This document shows positions 6,031-6,670 of a stretch of DNA of 6,670 nt, piece after piece. The notes below the pieces were generated by a model. The model did not search any database and had not been told where the DNA came from. It was given only the letters and a program-made list of their open reading frames with translations. The translations under genes and the position numbers were made by a program. The DNA comes from Candidatus Aenigmatarchaeota archaeon (GTDB taxonomy: Archaea; Aenigmatarchaeota; Aenigmatarchaeia; CG10238-14; SpSt-28), in the NCBI GenBank assembly GCA_023256115.1, contig JAGDWU010000069.1:1-6670 (forward strand). The letters run 5' to 3'. The stretch's first letter is position 1. Each line of letters starts with the position of its first letter.

Positions 6031-6036
6031 TATAAT
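6031..6036 (+). promoter_or_regulatory. TATA box for tRNA-Met
   Basis: TATAAT lies 23-28 nt before the first base of tRNA-Met, centred near -26, the standard archaeal spacing for initiation at the mature 5' end. It sits in the loop of a 6-bp inverted repeat (ATTCTT/AAGAAT). Confidence 0.55.
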
Positions 6037-6058
6037 AAGAATACTATGTTAATATTAT

Positions 6059-6153
6059 GCCGGGGTAGTTTAGTGGTAGAACGCCGCGCTCATATAAAAT
6101 GAGCTTTGATTGGTGAAACGCGGAGGTCGTGGGTTCAAATCCCACCCCCGGCA
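6059..6153 (+). tRNA. tRNA-Met(CAT), elongator, with short intron
   Basis: The acceptor stem pairs GCCGGGG (6059-6065) with CCCCGGC (6146-6152) and the discriminator is A6153. The D arm is GTTT/GAAC (6068-6071, 6079-6082), the anticodon stem CCGCG/CGCGG (6084-6088, 6119-6123), the variable loop AGGTC (6124-6128), and the T arm GTGGG-TTCAAAT-CCCAC (6129-6145). The anticodon CAT is at 6091-6093. A 7-nt loop CTCATAA needs removal of 23 nt, placed at 6095-6117; the mature length is about 72 nt and CCA is not encoded. The initiator is excluded because it would carry A1-U72 and three G:C pairs in the anticodon stem. The GCCGGGG acceptor resembles archaeal elongator tRNA-Met, though tRNA-Ile2 (CAT modified to agmatidine) cannot be fully ruled out. 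Introns are common in archaeal tRNA-Met. Confidence 0.87.
6095..6117 (+). other. tRNA-Met intron, about 23 nt
   Basis: Placed after loop position 37. The usual bulge-helix-bulge is not evident in this register. A helix TCAT/GTGA (6090-6093 with 6113-6116, one G-T pair) with a 2-nt 3' bulge is the closest to a splice motif. A competing and stronger fold pairs GCTCAT (6088-6093) with ATGAGC (6099-6104). The boundaries are therefore inferred from the need for a 7-nt anticodon loop. Confidence 0.6.
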
Positions 6154-6177
6154 TTAGGTAATTTTAAATAAATCTAA

Positions 6178-6200
6178 CTTTTTTTAAATTCTCCTTTTTT
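6178..6200 (+). terminator. Oligo-T terminator of tRNA-Met
   Basis: Two T-runs, seven Ts at 6179-6185 and six at 6195-6200, begin about 25 nt after the tRNA 3' end, as expected for intrinsic archaeal termination. No stem-loop is needed in archaea. Confidence 0.5.
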
Positions 6201-6215
6201 GACAAAAGAAAAGAT
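6201..6215 (-). terminator. Oligo-T terminator of the right-hand minus-strand gene
   Basis: On the minus strand the sequence reads ATCTTTTCTTTTGTC, two T4 runs about 32 nt after the stop codon of the surface-protein gene, which converges on tRNA-Met. The call is based on composition. Confidence 0.35.
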
Positions 6216-6246
6216 AATATGAAATTTCTATATATTTACTTTATTT

Positions 6247-6669
6247 TTAATAAGGTACTCTCTCAAACTTTTTCCTAATTTTCATTTCATTTAAAATGAA
6301 TGCTAAAGCTATAATTAAGAGAATTAAGAAAAGCAAGGTTAAAAATAGACTAAAGTTAAAAACTATTTTTTCTTCTCCCTTTTCATTTTTTTGCTGCCTA
6401 ATTACTTCAACTAGTTTTTCCTTTTCGTTAGCTGAAATTTTTATAATTTCACTTTTAAAATCTTCTGGATATATAAAATCAAGTCTAATAATTTTTTCTT
6501 GTTTTGGAAGCACTTCAAATTCATATTCACTTGCCATTATAACAACTTCTTTTGTTTCAAATTTTAGTTTAACTTTTTCTGTTTTTATTCCAATGTTTTT
6601 TATTTTTAGGAAAGTATAACTAACATTATCAACAAAAATTTTTTCTGGTATTATTACTTCTATTTTGGA
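6247..6669 (-). CDS. Membrane-anchored surface protein, C-terminal part (5' end outside window)
   Basis: The frame is open from the right edge to TAA at 6249-6247, giving 140 residues; the internal ATG at 6537 is not needed as a start. Visible residues 1-95 alternate charged and beta-branched residues ('VDNVSYTFLKIKNIG', 'EVVIMASEYEFEVLPKQEK'). This is the look of an Ig-like/CARDB-type beta-sandwich, where a strand ends in 'kN.G' and a later strand carries 'v.P'. Residues 103-126 ('IVFNFSLFLTLLFLILLII' then 'ALAFIL') form a single transmembrane helix, followed by a short basic tail 'NEMKIRKKFERVPY'. The topology implied is outside domain, one membrane anchor, short cytoplasmic end, as in many archaeal cell-surface or cell-envelope proteins. 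The specific function is not recognisable, and the domain type is inferred from pattern only. Confidence 0.6.
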   Translation of the reverse strand, partial: SKIEVIIPEKIFVDNVSYTFLKIKNIGIKTEKVKLKFETKEVVIMASEYEFEVLPKQEKIIRLDFIYPEDFKSEIIKISANEKEKLVEVIRQQKNEKGEEKIVFNFSLFLTLLFLILLIIALAFILNEMKIRKKFERVPY

Positions 6670-6670
6670 A

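Larger units (their letters stand above)
5845..6058. other. 214-nt divergent intergenic region between nrdD and tRNA-Met
   Basis: It holds the nrdD promoter at its left end and the tRNA-Met promoter at its right. Between them are an inverted repeat ATGTTA/TAACAT (5933-5938 and 5950-5955, 11-nt loop) and a second, ATTCTT/AAGAAT (6024-6029 and 6037-6042), which encloses TATAAT. AATTCT occurs three times (5912, 5945, 6023). A 41-codon plus-strand frame (5927-6052, starting MKMLNFNSN) is open, but its Cys-rich product matches nothing I know. The region could hold an operator for nrdD or an unrecognised small RNA. Confidence 0.4.

Noticed and set aside
6059..6153. Initiator tRNA-Met
   Set aside because: The first pair is G-C rather than A-U, and the anticodon stem lacks the three consecutive G:C pairs next to the loop in initiator orientation.
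6296..6619. Plus-strand 107-codon frame rich in Ser, Phe and Lys
   Set aside because: It mirrors the minus-strand surface-protein gene; the minus strand has the coherent beta-rich domain plus transmembrane helix.
1..6670. CRISPR array, insertion sequence, toxin-antitoxin or defence module
   Set aside because: No regularly spaced repeats, transposase, terminal inverted repeats or recognisable effector genes were seen; all sizeable genes have ordinary housekeeping or surface roles.

Overview
The window looks like chromosomal DNA from a small, compact, strongly AT-rich archaeon. The archaeal signs are an archaeal-type NMN adenylyltransferase, a MinD-like ATPase with the variant DGN motif, a Trm112-type zinc protein, tRNA genes with no encoded CCA, two tRNA genes with introns in the anticodon loop, a tRNA-Thr with U73, and starts with no Shine-Dalgarno but TATA-like boxes about 22-30 nt upstream. 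Gene spacing is very tight. The tRNA stems are almost purely G:C although the rest is AT-rich, which is usual for thermophiles. A class III (oxygen-sensitive) ribonucleotide reductase points to anaerobic life. A DPANN/Nanoarchaeota-like lineage is my inference; nothing here proves it.

Layout, left to right: (1) the C-terminal part of a GT-B glycosyltransferase-like protein (+), then a MinD-like ATPase (+). (2) A convergent NMN adenylyltransferase gene (-), which diverges across 23 bp from a small Trm112-like zinc-ribbon gene (+). (3) tRNA-Ser(CGA) with an intron of about 53 nt (+), then a 214-nt spacer. (4) A minus-strand cluster read from right to left: nrdD, nrdG, thymidylate kinase (tmk), tRNA-Thr(CGT). 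nrdD and nrdG overlap by 4 bp, nrdG and tmk are 2 bp apart, and the tmk stop codon lies inside the tRNA-Thr gene. (5) A 214-nt spacer with inverted repeats, then tRNA-Met(CAT) with an intron of about 23 nt (+). (6) The C-terminal end of a membrane-anchored, probably beta-sandwich surface protein (-), running off the right edge.

The best supported functional unit is the nrdD-nrdG-tmk cluster. NrdG installs the glycyl radical on NrdD, NrdD makes deoxynucleotides from ribonucleotides, and Tmk phosphorylates dTMP on the way to dTTP. The other genes are housekeeping (NAD synthesis, tRNAs, a methyltransferase activator) or cell-surface and positioning functions.

I see no mobile element, CRISPR array or obvious new multi-gene system. 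The points most worth a second look are the tmk/tRNA-Thr overlap, TATA-like boxes at nearly constant distance from all three tRNA 5' ends (possibly leaderless tRNA transcription, as in Nanoarchaeum equitans), a thymidylate kinase whose Walker A lysine is leucine, and a tRNA-Met intron that can pair perfectly with its own anticodon.
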